A DNA stretch of 34,684 nucleotides from Lingula anatina (GCF_001039355.2 NW_019773840.1:1-34684); one strand, 5' to 3'; counted from the stretch's first letter, positions 1 to 11,727 are shown. The notes: a model not told the origin generated them from the sequence alone. Program-made: numbers and translations.

Positions 1-305
1 CATAATACAGAGATCTATATCTTTCATTAGCCCATACACACTAGATGGGAATGTCAGGCTACAGAAAGAAACATATGAACTCTTGATAATATTTCTAATA
101 CAGAAATCCATATATTTTATTAGTCTGTACACACTAGATAGGAACATCAGACTACAGGAAGGGAGATATAAACTCTGTATACATATTTCACCATCCCTAT
201 GTCTTTGGCTCCAGTACAGACAGACTGTTGGAAATTTCTAGTACAGAAATCTATATATTTCACCAACCTTATGTCCTTGGCCCCAGTACAGCCGGACTGT
301 TTGAT
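1..305 (-). repeat. Decayed tandem duplication across the 5' splice site of the DH exon
   Basis: On the minus strand the block around 290 (ACAGTC..TGTACTGG.GCCAA.GACATA, then GTGAAATAT) recurs 72 bp downstream. A second block (CTGTAG.CTGA, TCTAGTGTGT, GAAATATTA-like) recurs with a spacing of about 95 bp between 150 and the left edge. The copies differ at many positions, so this is old. The first copy includes the last bases of the coding exon. Confidence 0.55.
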
Positions 306-392
306 TGGCTGGCAGTAGGTGTCCACGATGGTCCAGAGGCTGCTACAGTACTTCCTCTCCGTCTCCAACAGCTCCCTGGCAACCCGGGAACG
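290..392 (-). CDS. ARHGEF33: ARHGEF33-like exon 6, start of the DH (RhoGEF) domain
   Basis: The exon starts at 392 (cag|CGT), which keeps phase 0; the AG four bases upstream would break the frame. It encodes RSRVARELLETERKYC, then SSLWTIVDTYCQPIKQS, the conserved first helix of DH domains. The end is not certain. A donor at 289-288 (T|GTACTG) is my first choice; ag|GTTGGT, about 23 nt further on, is the alternative. The exon end and either donor lie in a decayed tandem duplication that continues to the left edge. Confidence 0.65.
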
Positions 393-3300
393 CTGAGCTG
401 AGAGAGAAAACATGGATTATAAAAACTGTCTTATGTATAGTCTCACACCTTCATCAAAACTCTGGGTACTACAGATATCATTATTTCGTTCTAGATAATA
501 ATAATATTAATTTATTCAGCTTATATATGCAGACATGAGGATAGGTTTAAAAAACCCTCTGAACATTTATCATGGGGCCCAACACCTAACCTTGACAAAT
601 CTTTGGCACCAGCATAAAAAAATTAAAAATTTCACTTTTCCAAGGAAAAAAAAATCATATCTGTATATTTAAAATATACATCAGAAATTGGATTCTGTCC
701 AAATTCTTAAGAGTGATATCAATGTAAAATAATAATAATAAAGTTTGATTTGAAAATAAAATGATTAAAAATTTGTTAAAAAATTATTAGAATTAAATTT
801 CAGAGTTAAATGAGAAGCTTAAAGGTCAAAACTTAAAAAAAAACTGCCTTGAAAGTTAAAAGGTGACCTAAGTGATAATTCTACCAGTTCAATACGTACT
901 TTCTCTAATTGATAATTCATGAGGTGGAAGTTTCTTTGGTGAAAATGAACTTTTGTGTCTGTTCATTGGTGACGAAAAACCCTGAAATTTTTAATAAAAA
1001 GGTAATAATAATAAGATTTAACATGTGTCACAAGTAAGACCATGATAAATATTTGTCTTGCATAAACTACTATTTTTAAAAGACATACTGACATGCTTTA
1101 ACAGTAAGTAAATGAAATCATTTAAAATTGATATCAAACAGTCTTACAGAACCTTATTATTTGTCAAATAACTCATGTTGGAGAGAAAAAAGACCAGGTA
1201 ATTGTTGTCTTCATAGCTATACAACACAATACACAAGGAACATTAATGCACAATACCTGTGCAGAAGAAACATTTTCTTTCTCGTTATCACTGCCGTCAC
1301 TAGAGTTGGACGGGTCAACATCCAGGCACTTCTGACCCAGTGAACGGCTGAGATTCAAACTCTTATTGGCTGCCTCAATCAGAGATGAATCTGAGTCGTA
1401 ATTCTCTTCAAAATTGTCTTCAGGACCTGCAAATTATATATACAAAAAATATTTTCAAAGTGACACAGGTACCCATCAAATTTGAGTCTTACATATCCAA
1501 AAACATGAATAAAACACTGTTCACAATAATATGATAGCGTAGTAGTCTAAGCACAGATAGTAAAGGAAAAGAAAAGATATCTAAAAAGTGTGAAAAGACT
1601 TAAAATCTAAAAAAAAAACAAAAACGTTAAATTATTTCCCAAATGATGTTTGAATATCAGACAACTTACGGTTAGCATTCTGAAGGCCTGCTATAAAGGG
1701 GCGGACCATGGGGGAGATCATAGGGGGCGTTGCGTCTCCATGAGAAGACACGTCTGGACGGTACGTTGTGGCGACCCCACTGTCATGGTCGCTGGTCACA
1801 TGATTGGCATCGCTAGAATGGAGTCCATTACCAAACTTCTGCCTAGAAGTGGAAATAAGAGAGGTAGAGTGAGTGCAAAGATCCTGGGCTGTGGTAAAGT
1901 ACGGAATTCAGTGGCTGCAAAGAAAACTCAAAATATGTGCTTACAATGAGATGGCATCTTTCCAACTTACAGAACAAGAACTATAACCCTACCTGAGTTG
2001 GTTAGATATGGCTCCAGATCTCTCTAACTCCTGCAGCAGCACCTCTCTCTCCTGCTGGAGTCTGTCTACCTGATGTCTCAGGTGAGTCTGGTTCTCATTA
2101 GCTGTGATCACCTGGCTGGATACTGACTGGAACTGGTCCTAGAGGAAGAAAGGCATACATTAAACTTTATCTATAACTGGTCCTAGAGAGGGGGAGACAG
2201 ACATTTAACTTTATACAAATGTTGTTTGAAAGTTTATGAATACTGTGTGATGCTTGTGCAAATATAGAGAAACTGACTGTTTAGCTAATTTTGCAAGCTC
2301 ATCATATCAAAATTACAGTATATCAACTCCACAATTAAGACCAGATAATTCAACTTCTTAATGAAGACTAGATAAGTCTACCTCGTTATCTCATTCCTCA
2401 TACCTCTGTGTTGACTGCAAGTCTTCCAAGCAGTTCATATGTTAAATTATAAAAACTAAAATATATCTGGTACAGTAAAGTCTGAAGAACTTGGTAGAAG
2501 ACTAGAATAGCCCCCAGAACATTCAACATGGCCAGTGTTCTACTGAAGCTCTGTGCTCTACAGAAATCAACATGACCAGTGTTCTGTGTTCTAAAGAGAG
2601 GCAGAATACAGATGTTGTGGAAAGCTCTGTATTTGCCTTCCATAGTAAAACAACAGTGAACAGAGCCAAATTAGCTTAGTTATAAGAGATATGATGGCAG
2701 GTTCATCCCTGTGTCCTGATCAGCTCAGAGTGGCAGGAGATATAAAAGACAGAGTGCTTTTTTCATATGCTGCTGTTCAATTTCTTGCAGCTTTTTGTGT
2801 AGTTTCTGAGTAAGAAAAATATCTAAATTCTTCTTGCAGATCTCTATATTTTCTATTAGTTCAGACACTAACAAAAGGAAAAATATCAACAAGATGAAAG
2901 CCAGGTGCAGGTGGTGGGGTTTCTGAAGCAAAGAGAGAGCACTTCACAGTCATATATGTGACATATACTAGTTACAAATACGTGACTTCTGTCACATATC
3001 AAACTACATTATCTCACTACAGAACCAGGTGCTGGCACAGTGCTTGCTATCAGCCATTTAATGCTTCACTTATTTGTCATTATCCAATCCATAAAAGGAT
3101 AGCGGTGACGAATATCAAATTTTGACTCCAGCATTGCTGACTTTGTGCTTGTGAAATCATTTATTACATCTTTTCAACTTTCCAAAAGCACTGAAATGAG
3201 TCCCAAAGGCATGAAAAAAATTATCTTTCTTTTTATTCTTAATATGCACTCCAAATAAGCAATATATGACTAAAAAAACCTATAACAGCTAGCAACAAAA

Positions 3301-6300
3301 ACAAAAGATATCACTGATGCAATGATAGCATGAAAAATTGATATGTTGATCATTCAATAATCTTCCTATGCAACGTAAAAGCAATGACGCCAGTAGTGTA
3401 TTAAAACATTTGGTAAATTTCCAGGTAAGACTCCAGCAAGAAGTAAATGTCTGTTCTGTTTTTTTTTTTTTTTTCTCTAATACGCAGACACACCACCTGC
3501 CTGACATGTTTATAGAAGACGTGAGTCAAAAGATATCTGTGGTGTTCAATACAGCTTCTTGCATTTCTAAGCAGAAAGTTCTACACAGGGGGGGATCCAG
3601 TCAGGGATCTGACTGTCTTCCAAATTATCTTTGTTGAGTATTCTCCATTTTGGACTGTCTTCTGACAGGAAAAAATTAGATACCCGTCAATGTAAACTTG
3701 AAAGTCTGACCATCTTCTTGAAGATCCAGAAAACAGCCTCAATCTGCCCCTGCTACAGACACTATTGCAAAGGTCAACCAAAGAAATTTCTATCAACTGC
3801 CATCACAGGCCCAGCCAGGGATTCTTAACGCTCTACACTGCTTCTTCCAGGCTTCAGTACAGTTAGGATAACATCACGGAGATAGTTCATAGATATGAAA
3901 CTTATCTACATCATAAGCTTATCTCTAACTTCTCTCTCTAAACATACAAAAGTTTGGAAGAAAGCAGAAGCATCTCTCTACTGAATCAGACTACTCTTGC
4001 AGAGGCCAGAAATCTGTATAACAATTATGGGTCCATGTGCTCTTGTGCACTTTAAGAAAGTATGTTACACAAATATTGCAATAAATTCTGAATTCTAAGT
4101 CATTAACATTTCCAGTAGCAGACGTCAGAAGAGATTACACTGACTAGTCAAATCAACTCAAATCACAGACAGCTAAGTTTTTAAAAAACTTAGAAAAAAA
4201 AGATGAGAGCAGATGTGAATTCACAAAACTTATTCAAACTGTGGGATTAAGTAGAAAATTACATGATGTTCAGAATAAAGGCAAATTGGTTGATCATATA
4301 CAGTATTGAAAAATTTCAATGCAGATGCCATTTTACTGTGTCGGAATTGAAGAAATCCTTCTATTAACCCCAAATGACTAAAAAACGCCAAAAAACCCAC
4401 AATAAAAAATAACAAATCAGGGTATCTACACCCCTGGCTGTGACAAAGTCTTAGTTCACAGATAATAAGCTGTATCAACTGAGACTTGAACTTAGTTATC
4501 GACTCTTCTCAGTGTAGAGAATGCTCTTCATAGAGTCATCCCAGTGAAATCAATGCAGTTATTCAGCACCTTCCTATTGTATCAGACACACTGGGCCAAG
4601 TCTGTGCCTGGTTTTATTCTTTACTTATTGTACACTAAGCATGTTTCCAACATGGCTATGAGAATAAAACCTGCACCAGTTCACTGAGATATGATCTGTA
4701 CTTCAGGTATCTATACCTGAGAGGTGAAGTGTATATACCTAAGATGTGAGGACTATATACCCGGGAGGTGAGGGGGGAATACAACGCACATTTCAAGGTA
4801 CAAGAGTACTCAGGTATGCTGTCCTAGACATAATGAGCTTTTGTAAGTGGAAAATAAAAAAGATATCGATTTGGATGAAAAATACCCATATTCATAATCA
4901 ATTACTCTTATGATACACAATTTCAAGAAGAAGAGCTTATTATGTTTTTTTACCCTTAAACTGCACAAATGATGTCTAATAAAAAAGTTCTGAGCAAACA
5001 AAGTGGCCCACCAGCCCCTGGCTCACAGCTGAGTATTTGCACCCCCACCTCCCCCTGGCTCACAGCTCAGTAGCTCAGTGCACCCCCCCTCCCCCCTGGA
5101 TACATTACCTTTAGTGAGTTCACCATATCCTTAATGTCCTGCAGCTGTTTCTCCTGCTCCACCTTGGACGCCTCGTAGCGCTCTTGTACAGCGGTGTCTC
5201 CATTCTGTATCTTGGAGAGTTCCTCCATGGCGTGAACAAACCCATCCTTTAGTTCCAACATCATGGACTGGAGCTGGAAATATGGAAGAAAACAAAATTA
5301 CCACTCTGCATGTATTAAATCAAACAACAGGCAAGTTGATATATGACAGTGTTTCTGAATGAACCTATGCAAGAATGTTGTTTCTTTCAAACAGCTTTAA
5401 AAAAATTCAAAGTTTCAGACACAATTGCTCACAAAATGGGGAACTCATCTCTAGGAGCTGTCCAAACCCTGTGTCAGCATGAGCTCAATTTGGCTCCCAA
5501 CAGCATGTCAAATATTTATCTTAAAATAATCCATTATTAATAAAGCAAATAAAAAAATATTATGGGCTACCAAACTGAATTATTTCACACTTTTCAAATT
5601 TCAGTACAGAGAGGCAGACCCATATGAACACCACATAAAGGGCCATTTTTCAAAAGTTGCTATGTTTAAACTTTCTCCAGAGCAAAACATTTTGTCTAAC
5701 AGTGGTAATCTGACCAGTTCTTTAACTACACTGTATAAGTCATCACCAGTAAATATGGTTAAGGAGGGAATGTAGGTTTGAGATTTTCTCTTAAAATAAA
5801 GGTCTTGGCTTTTTTATTCCTGTCACATTCATTTAACGTATCTTCAAAATATCTAATTATGCTTGGAACACAGCTTTAACTTCATCGTGTGACGTAATAT
5901 TGGGATTTTGGGGACAAAAACACCATTTTTATACACCTGATTTTCTCAGGCACCTGGACAGCTATAAACTTGCTTTTGATGTCATTATGACACTTGAACA
6001 AAGTACTACAGCATGGAGTCAGGGATTTTTCTTCAGACACTTATTGTTGATTTTATCTATAAAAACGTGAAATTACATCAAAATATTAGGGAATTTTCAC
6101 TTTCAAAGTCTATAAATTAGAAAAGAGAGGATCAATCAAAATTTCTTAAAAAGCACTTTTAGAGCATACTGTTCATAATTAGCATGGTGAATTTGGTCTC
6201 CCTCAGGTGTACAGGTAGATAGTTAAAGCTTGTTAAGATAACGCTATCTCGTCAATATTGAAAGCAAAGAAAACGAGCAAAAACCCTTTCAGTGAAGTTA

Positions 6301-8395
6301 ATTGTCCATATAAGCAAATAAAATTGTTGACAGCTTTACCTGTTATCGTTCTGACGATCGCGAAGATGGGTACTCTTTTGCCGGTTGAAATTAGCTTGTT
6401 TGCATGTATTTGGATGTCAGAAAATCTTATTTTTGTATCAATCTCACCTCCTGTTAGTAACTTCAAGGGGTTACCGCTAGCACTGCCAGAATGATTGACA
6501 GGCAATCAAGTAAGCCCTAATGACCCAAGCAATCAGTNTGCTTTTGTTCAATCTTTTTCATTAAGACAGGAAATTGTGAAAAGCCCTGTACTCTATTACC
6601 TGGAAAATGTTCACCTAGACAGAGATGTATGTATCACCAGTAGAAAATGCTATCTTTATCCTCATGAAGTCTGACCTCCTAGGAATTCTCTCCAGGAATA
6701 TTTACCTCTCTATACCTGTTCGGGGCCAATACTGGCCTCCAAGAAATTCTCTCTAGGAATATTTACCTCTCTATACCTGTTCAGAGCCAATACTGGCCTC
6801 CTAGGAATTCTTTCTAGGAATATATATACCTTGTAATACCTGTTCAGTTCCAATACAGGTATATGAGTAATCTTCTCCAGGAAGATATACCCTTTTACAC
6901 CTGTTAGGGCCCCACAGACCAGCTTTACACATGTGGGGCTTACTGACAGTTCTAAGGTGTAAATAGCTTTTTTTAAATATTTTATTTTGTATTCACTACA
7001 GTGGTCAACAGTGCTGGCAATAATTTAACATGGTACGTATACTGTGTGTCCTCAGAGCCATATCTAAAAATACCATTAAATACCCCACCCCCACCTTTCC
7101 AACTTCCTTAGGCAATGCAATATCAGTTATTGTGACATATAATTAAATAAACTAATTCAGATTTTTAAAAAAAACATCATACACCAGAAAAAAGAAAATT
7201 GAAAGGGTTAATTTTAAAATTAACCCTTATTATTGAACATATTTTTTAACAAATATTTTCACAAATTTGAAGACAATTTGACATAAATCATTTCTCCCCC
7301 CCCCTCCTCCTTCCCCCTCAAATCCTTTTACTTGTCCTTCTTTCAGGACAGTCATTATAAATTAATATAACAGTTATCCTCCCCTTAAATTCTAAAAGAC
7401 ACTGAGAACTAGAGTCCAATATTCTGCACAATATTTGAACTTTCACTCCCTGTTTTAAAGGCCTCCCATTTGATAGCATATGTTGTATACAAAGAGTAGT
7501 CAATCAATACTCTGCTGAAATGACTCAAATCAAGTGAATAACGACCAACAAATCTCACTGCATGTAGCTGTTGAAATCCGACATGCCCCACTAAAAAAAC
7601 AGCTTCCTGAAAGACTTTCAAACCAATGTAAAATTAGCCTGCTGTTCAAATACAAATTGGATTACTTTCTGGTGTGTGGATGTTGTTTGAACAAACTTCA
7701 CTCATCTCCTGAGACAACAACCAATATTTTGTATGGCCTTTTTATCTGAAAGTCTGAGACAAAGGCAGGACAAAGACTACGCCCTAATTTGTTGTCTCAT
7801 TCTTTCAAGTCATTTTATAAGCCAGTGTCTAGTTTGCAAACCCCGCACCCTTTACTTTCATGATCTTTGAAAAGTATCCGGCTTTATAGCTGCCCTAATT
7901 TTTCACTTGATTTGCCACATGTATGCTTTATTTCACTGGGATTACAATATCAACTGCAAGGCTTTGTTAGTGTCTAAATTACACAGTTTGAGCAAATATG
8001 TTCACCTTTGACTTCTCAGTTTCTGCTTTTTGAAATGAATGTGGACTTTGGCAAAGATCCAAATTAGAGGGCAGTTAGAAGATATTTTATCAGTCTTTTT
8101 CTCATTACAGTAAAAAGTGAACATTATAGTACCAACATGCAACATTAGGGAAGTCATCACATTTTCAGGCGTCTTTCTCCAGGCAGATAAAAATAACACC
8201 TTTATTGCACGTAAAATAAATGGGGTGTTAATATGGGTAATGCTAATCAATTGCTAAAATGTTAAATTATTTTCTGTAAATAGTTTGTGGTATTTCTGTC
8301 TGAAGTTTTTACCTCTGTCAGCTGTTCCGCCAGATCTTCTCCCTCAGTCTCAGGCTGTGGCATACTGGAACAGAGCTCGTCCAGTTCTAGCTCAT
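290..8395 (-). CDS. ARHGEF33: ARHGEF33-like Rho guanine nucleotide exchange factor, 5' part of the gene (6 exons, partial)
   Basis: Six minus-strand exons join in phase: 8395-8313, 5273-5109, 2138-1993, 1842-1670, 1426-1257 and 392-about 290. Starting from the ATG at 8363-8361 they give about 269 residues. Residues 18-72 (LELKDGFVHAMEELSKIQNG and what follows) resemble my memory of the human ARHGEF33 N-terminus. Residues 73-120 continue a heptad-like coiled coil rich in Q, E and L. Residues 121-235 are a polar Ser/Asp/Asn linker. From 236 the ELLETERKYC motif is typical of the first conserved helix of a DH (RhoGEF) domain. The rest of DH lies past the left edge. The family activates Rho GTPases by GDP release; the exact GTPase cannot be read here. 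Uncertain points are the start codon, because exon 1 is open upstream to its acceptor and an earlier exon may exist, and the last donor. Orthology to ARHGEF33 rests on the coiled coil plus DH order and similarity by eye. Confidence 0.75.
393..1256. other. Intron between ARHGEF33-like exons 5 and 6
   Basis: AT-rich sequence with A runs and AATAATAATA stretches. I see no further exon or RNA gene in it. Confidence 0.6.
1257..1426 (-). CDS. ARHGEF33: ARHGEF33-like exon 5, acidic serine-rich linker
   Basis: 170 nt, entered in phase 1 and left in phase 0. It encodes an acidic and serine-rich segment (PEDNFEENYDSDSSLIEAAN, later SNSSDGSDNEKENVSSAQ). The acceptor GCAG and donor GTATTG fit the consensus. 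It is likely a flexible region between the coiled coil and DH, with several possible acidic-kinase sites. Confidence 0.75.
1670..1842 (-). CDS. ARHGEF33: ARHGEF33-like exon 4, linker
   Basis: 173 nt, entered in phase 2 and left in phase 1 at GTAAGT (1669-1668). It encodes a His/Ser/Asp-rich linker with a proline-methionine patch (TPPMISPMVRPF). The GC content is clearly above that of the flanking introns. There is no recognisable domain; it is probably disordered. Confidence 0.75.
1993..2138 (-). CDS. ARHGEF33: ARHGEF33-like exon 3, coiled-coil continuation
   Basis: 146 nt, entered in phase 0 and left in phase 2. It encodes a coiled coil (DQFQSVSSQVITANENQTHL, then HQVDRLQQEREVLLQELERS). The acceptor ctag|GACCAG is duplicated about 44 bp upstream in the intron. 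The donor GTAGGG is at 1992-1991. Confidence 0.8.
2131..2213 (-). repeat. Two-copy 44-bp duplication spanning the exon 3 acceptor
   Basis: Plus-strand AACTGGTCCTAGAG at 2131 recurs at 2175. Both are followed by a purine-rich tract, ACA-rich sequence and TTAAACTTTAT or a close variant. Read on the minus strand, each copy holds a ctag acceptor followed by the first bases of exon 3. The copies have diverged in the middle. Confidence 0.65.
2214..5108. other. Intron between ARHGEF33-like exons 2 and 3
   Basis: AT-rich intron with short open frames that show no family signature. It holds a poly-T run at 3459-3475. At 4704-4790 there is a degenerate repeat of about 27 bp (TATACCTGAGAGGTGA-like). 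A two-copy C-rich duplication (CCCCTGGCTCACAGCT) lies at 5020-5098. No exon is recognised. Confidence 0.5.
5109..5273 (-). CDS. ARHGEF33: ARHGEF33-like exon 2, coiled-coil segment
   Basis: This exon is 165 nt (55 codons), phase 0 at both ends, with acceptor CAG and donor GTAATG. It encodes a highly charged helical stretch, from LQSMMLELKDGF to IKDMVNSLK. It is the segment most similar to vertebrate ARHGEF33. The intron just after the donor (plus-strand 5020-5100) holds a two-copy C-rich duplication that does not include the exon. Confidence 0.8.
5274..8312. other. Intron between ARHGEF33-like exons 1 and 2
   Basis: No exon is recognised. The overlapping frames on both strands at 6233-6505 match no family I know. 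The intron contains the 61-bp repeat array at 6675-6912, a C-rich tract at 7284-7318 and a single N at 6538. Confidence 0.5.
6675..6912. repeat. Intronic 61-bp minisatellite, nearly 4 diverging copies
   Basis: Units starting CCTCCTAGGAATTCT at 6675, 6736 and 6797, plus a more diverged unit near 6858. Each contains TCTAGGAATAT, then ACCTCTCTATACCTGTTC and CCAATACTGG. Divergence grows towards the right end. Confidence 0.8.
8313..8395 (-). CDS. ARHGEF33: ARHGEF33-like exon 1 (first coding exon seen)
   Basis: The acceptor AG (8397-8396) follows a T-rich tract on the minus strand, and the donor GT is at 8312-8311. The chosen ATG (8363-8361) opens MPQPETEGEDLAEQLTE, ending in phase 0. The frame is also open upstream to the acceptor (residues like DELELDELCSS), so translation could begin in an exon further right. 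The acceptor is part of a 50-bp tandem repeat that runs into the intron. Confidence 0.65.
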
Positions 8396-8614
8396 CTGAA
8401 ATGATCAAGACAAGATAAATTTTTGCACTAACAATTTCTGCTCAACTGAAATGATCAAGAGAAGATAAATTTTTGTACAAACAATTCCAACTCATCTGAA
8501 ATGATCAAGACAAGATAATTTTTTGTGCAAACAATTCCAACTCATTCAAAATGATCAAGACATGTTAAATTTTTGTACTAACAATTCAGGCTCACCTAAA
8601 ATGATCAAGACACC
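8391..8614 (-). repeat. 50-bp minisatellite (about 4.5 copies) spanning the exon 1 acceptor
   Basis: Plus-strand units start at 8391, 8441, 8491, 8541 and 8591 with CTCATCTGAAATGATCAAGA or close variants. They then have GATAAATTTTTGTAC and ACAATTCC. On the minus strand each unit reads CTTGATCATTTCAG followed by ATGAG, a complete acceptor plus the first five exon bases. The unit nearest the exon is the one in use. Confidence 0.85.
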
Positions 8615-8753
8615 AGTAAAGATACATCTCTGTACAAGCAGCTACCCACTGAGGGGTTGACAAGTGTAAATATATCTCACTGTGAGACTGCTGATATGTC
8701 AACTACTGCTCTTCTTACAATAGGGTTGTTTGAAAAACTTAAGACTAAGAGTG

Positions 8754-8957
8754 CATTCCCATAGATATAGATCGATCCATCTCGATTGACCTAAATCCCT
8801 AGAGGTTCACGCTAAACTGATGTCAGCTGAGCACGGTAGTTAATTACCCCCTTACAGCTTTTAGTAGGCAGGACAGATGCTTAATTAGCCAGCTAAGCTG
8901 CCAGTAATCTAGTGAGACTCCCCACAGGGATAGATCGATCTAAAATCTGTGGAAATG
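8754..8957. mobile_element. MITE-like element with inverted ends
   Basis: The left end CATTCCCATAGAT, then ATAGATCGATC, is nearly the reverse complement of the right end near 8934-8957 (GATCGATCTAAAATCTGTGG, then AAATG). The element is about 200 bp, has no coding frame and lies in intronic DNA. I could not define a target-site duplication, so the transposon family is unknown. Confidence 0.45.
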
Positions 8958-9073
8958 GGGTGTAAGTAAAGTACTATGCTTTAGGTTGGGGGAAGGGGGC
9001 TAAAAGGCCATATCTCTGAAAATTTCTGCCTGAAAATTTCAGCAATACTGTACGTACAATTATTACCAATTGC

Positions 9074-9193
9074 TTGCTTTCAGTCTATCTCTTTCAAAGT
9101 GTTTCTGTCTTTTACAGCTGCAGTTAAACTAATTTGCTTTCAGTCTATCTCTTTCAAAGTGTTTCTGTCTTTTACAGCTGCAGTTAAACTAAT
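9074..9193. repeat. Exact 60-bp tandem duplication
   Basis: Two identical 60-bp copies start TTGCTTTCAGTCTATCTC and contain TTTTACAGCTGCAG. No exon is seen beside it. Identity between the copies implies a recent duplication. Confidence 0.9.
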
Positions 9194-10023
9194 AACTATT
9201 CAGCCACACAACAAAATGGATGTTATATACTCTGATAAAAATTAATTGAAATTTGTTCATGCAATTACAAGCTTTAACTAAAATTCATCCCAGGATTAGT
9301 GAAATTTTTTAATTCATACAGTCATAACAGCAAAAGCAGAATTTAATTTTTTTTCCAAACTGAATATAGTCAAGTAAGAGACCTTGTAGAGAGGTCACTG
9401 CTAATACCAGCAGCAAGGCAATATTTTTCAATTTAAAATGGAGGTGATGATTGGTGCATATTCTGTGGAGAAGTGAAGTGAAGTAACAGCTGTAGCATTG
9501 CATTGGGAAAGCTGCATGAATAACATACTAAGAAATCTGTGTAGTATCTACAATGTCTTATACATATATATATACACACACAGTTATTCACTGTACGTAC
9601 ATATAACTACTATACACTTTAGCTGCTGTCTTGCACAACATTCCTCAATCCATTTAATTTATTCAACCATTTGGATGGTTCAATAATTCGAAACATGACA
9701 TAAGCTATATAATTTCAGTAAGTCAAGCAAAAAACAGTTATCTAACATTATTCTAGCTGTGTCCAATGTTGAAGCTAGCACATAGGACAGGAAAGAAACT
9801 GTTCACTGATGCCTAAAAACACACCCTGTATGGTAGCAGTGACCCAGTGGTAGTAATGTGGACTCAAGTAACCAATCTGTTTATTCAATACTGATTCCAT
9901 CTAAGAACTACAGGACAATGGCTGTCACCTTTCCCACATGACCTAAACAACTGGTCACAATGTGATATTGGGTAGTATATACAGTATGGGGCTGGGAGGT
10001 GAATTACAATGTGTATCACTGCC

Positions 10024-10027
<4 letters not shown>

Positions 10028-10095
<68 letters not shown>
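10028..10095. repeat. Compound (GT)n(AG)n microsatellite
   Basis: About 23 GT units at 10028-10074 run directly into about 10 AG units at 10075-10095. Confidence 0.98.
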
Positions 10096-10096
<1 letters not shown>

Positions 10097-11704
10097 TGGG
10101 GTCAATAAAAGGACATTATGATGTAGTAAGAACCTGCAGGCCAACCCCACTTCTTAATTCCAATTTTAATTAGCTTTGAAATTTTTGTATATTTTTTCAA
10201 AGTTCAATAGAGGCTGTGGCAGTCTGCAAAGAAAACATCGTCAAAGAAATTACAAAAAGCTTCATTACAGCCGAGACCAATATTACATAAATCTACTAGT
10301 ACTATTGAATACCCTTTTTTGTATTGAACAACAAATGACTGTTATTTAGGCTATTAGGTCAAAACTTAAATGTGTAATAGATGTAGTTGTATTTAGTGAA
10401 GTTTCCTGGAACATGGCGAACTGTTCTTGAGAGACGAAAATTCAGTGGCCAATGTATCTTTTACTTCACCTGGGACCATAAACCACAAGAATGTGTATAC
10501 ATTTTACTATAATAAAACCTAAAATTCTACCCTTATGTGATCTGTCAATAATTAGGTCAGAGTTAAAGAAACAAGGGTACTAATAGAATAACAGTAAACC
10601 CTTGTTACCTTCATAGGGACAAATATCCACCCTTTACAATATGTCCTTTCTGAAATATTTACAATAGTGAACTGCATTGTGGTGTGTACTGTGTAGGATT
10701 TAAATGACTGTGTACATAAATTTAAATAGCATTAGATTTAAGTGGTTATTGATAGAAAGCTATATATGACATCAAGACGGCTATAATCCCGCGGCCACCC
10801 TTACGTCAAATGACCAGAAATATCATGATTGTAACAATTTACATGAACATAACAATGTATGCTGTTACCCCTACATAATCTGGTATAATATTCTGTACTT
10901 CATTGACTTATGCCAAATATAGTCACTGACAGTAGTGTTCTAAAGATTGGCTGTTGTGTCTAAACACCTTAAATATTTCTATTTTTCTACTACTAAATAT
11001 CTATGTACAGAGTATGTCATTTTTATTTTTTGGGTCACTCTTAATTTTTTTTTTTTTTTCAAAATTGCTTAATGATAAATTTTCACTAAATCAAGGGTAA
11101 GTTAGACAAAAAAATTTAAATAATTTCTTAACTTATAATATTGATCATCTTTAGTCAAAGTTATATTCTTATATCTTTCACATATTAAAATAATGCTTTT
11201 ACTGTTTTTAGACTTTTTTATCATTTTGTGGAAGGTATTTGATATGGAAAATTTGAGCTAAATATTGTCTGAAAAAATCTGATATCTAATCTGATTATTT
11301 TGCTTTTAAGAATTTTTTACTTAGAAAGCTGCAATTACTAAAACAACTTAACTTGACCCTAGGTAACAAAATGACCACACAAAGGGTATGACTAAATAAC
11401 CAGACTGGACTTCATCTCCACCTGAACTTCACAAACCTAAGGTCTCAGAACATTGACACTTTCACAAACAATCTGAACTTGGATTGATCAAGCATTGATC
11501 TCCGATAAAAAATCAATAGCTGAATCTCTTCCTGTTTAGTGTTCTTGTCCTTTTACAATCAATTGTAAGAAAAGGTGCATACCCATGCAGTGTTTGTATT
11601 ATTGAGTGATTTTTGAAAAGAAACATTTACTTTGATCACTTGAAAAGTTTTTTTTTTTTTTCAATAATATGACTGTGCTTTGTCTGCGGCTCATGTCTAG
11701 TTTT

Positions 11705-11727
11705 GAGAGAGAGAGAGAGAGAGAGAN
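11705..11727. repeat. (GA)n microsatellite ending in an N
   Basis: About eleven GA units end in an undetermined base at 11727, which suggests that the repeat length was not resolved. Confidence 0.9.

Noticed and set aside
1650-1949. 99-codon plus-strand frame
   Set aside because: It is the antisense shadow of ARHGEF33-like exon 4, which has the better splice sites and phase.
6233-6505. Overlapping 78- and 90-codon frames on opposite strands
   Set aside because: They match no family I know, and no splice-compatible neighbours were found.
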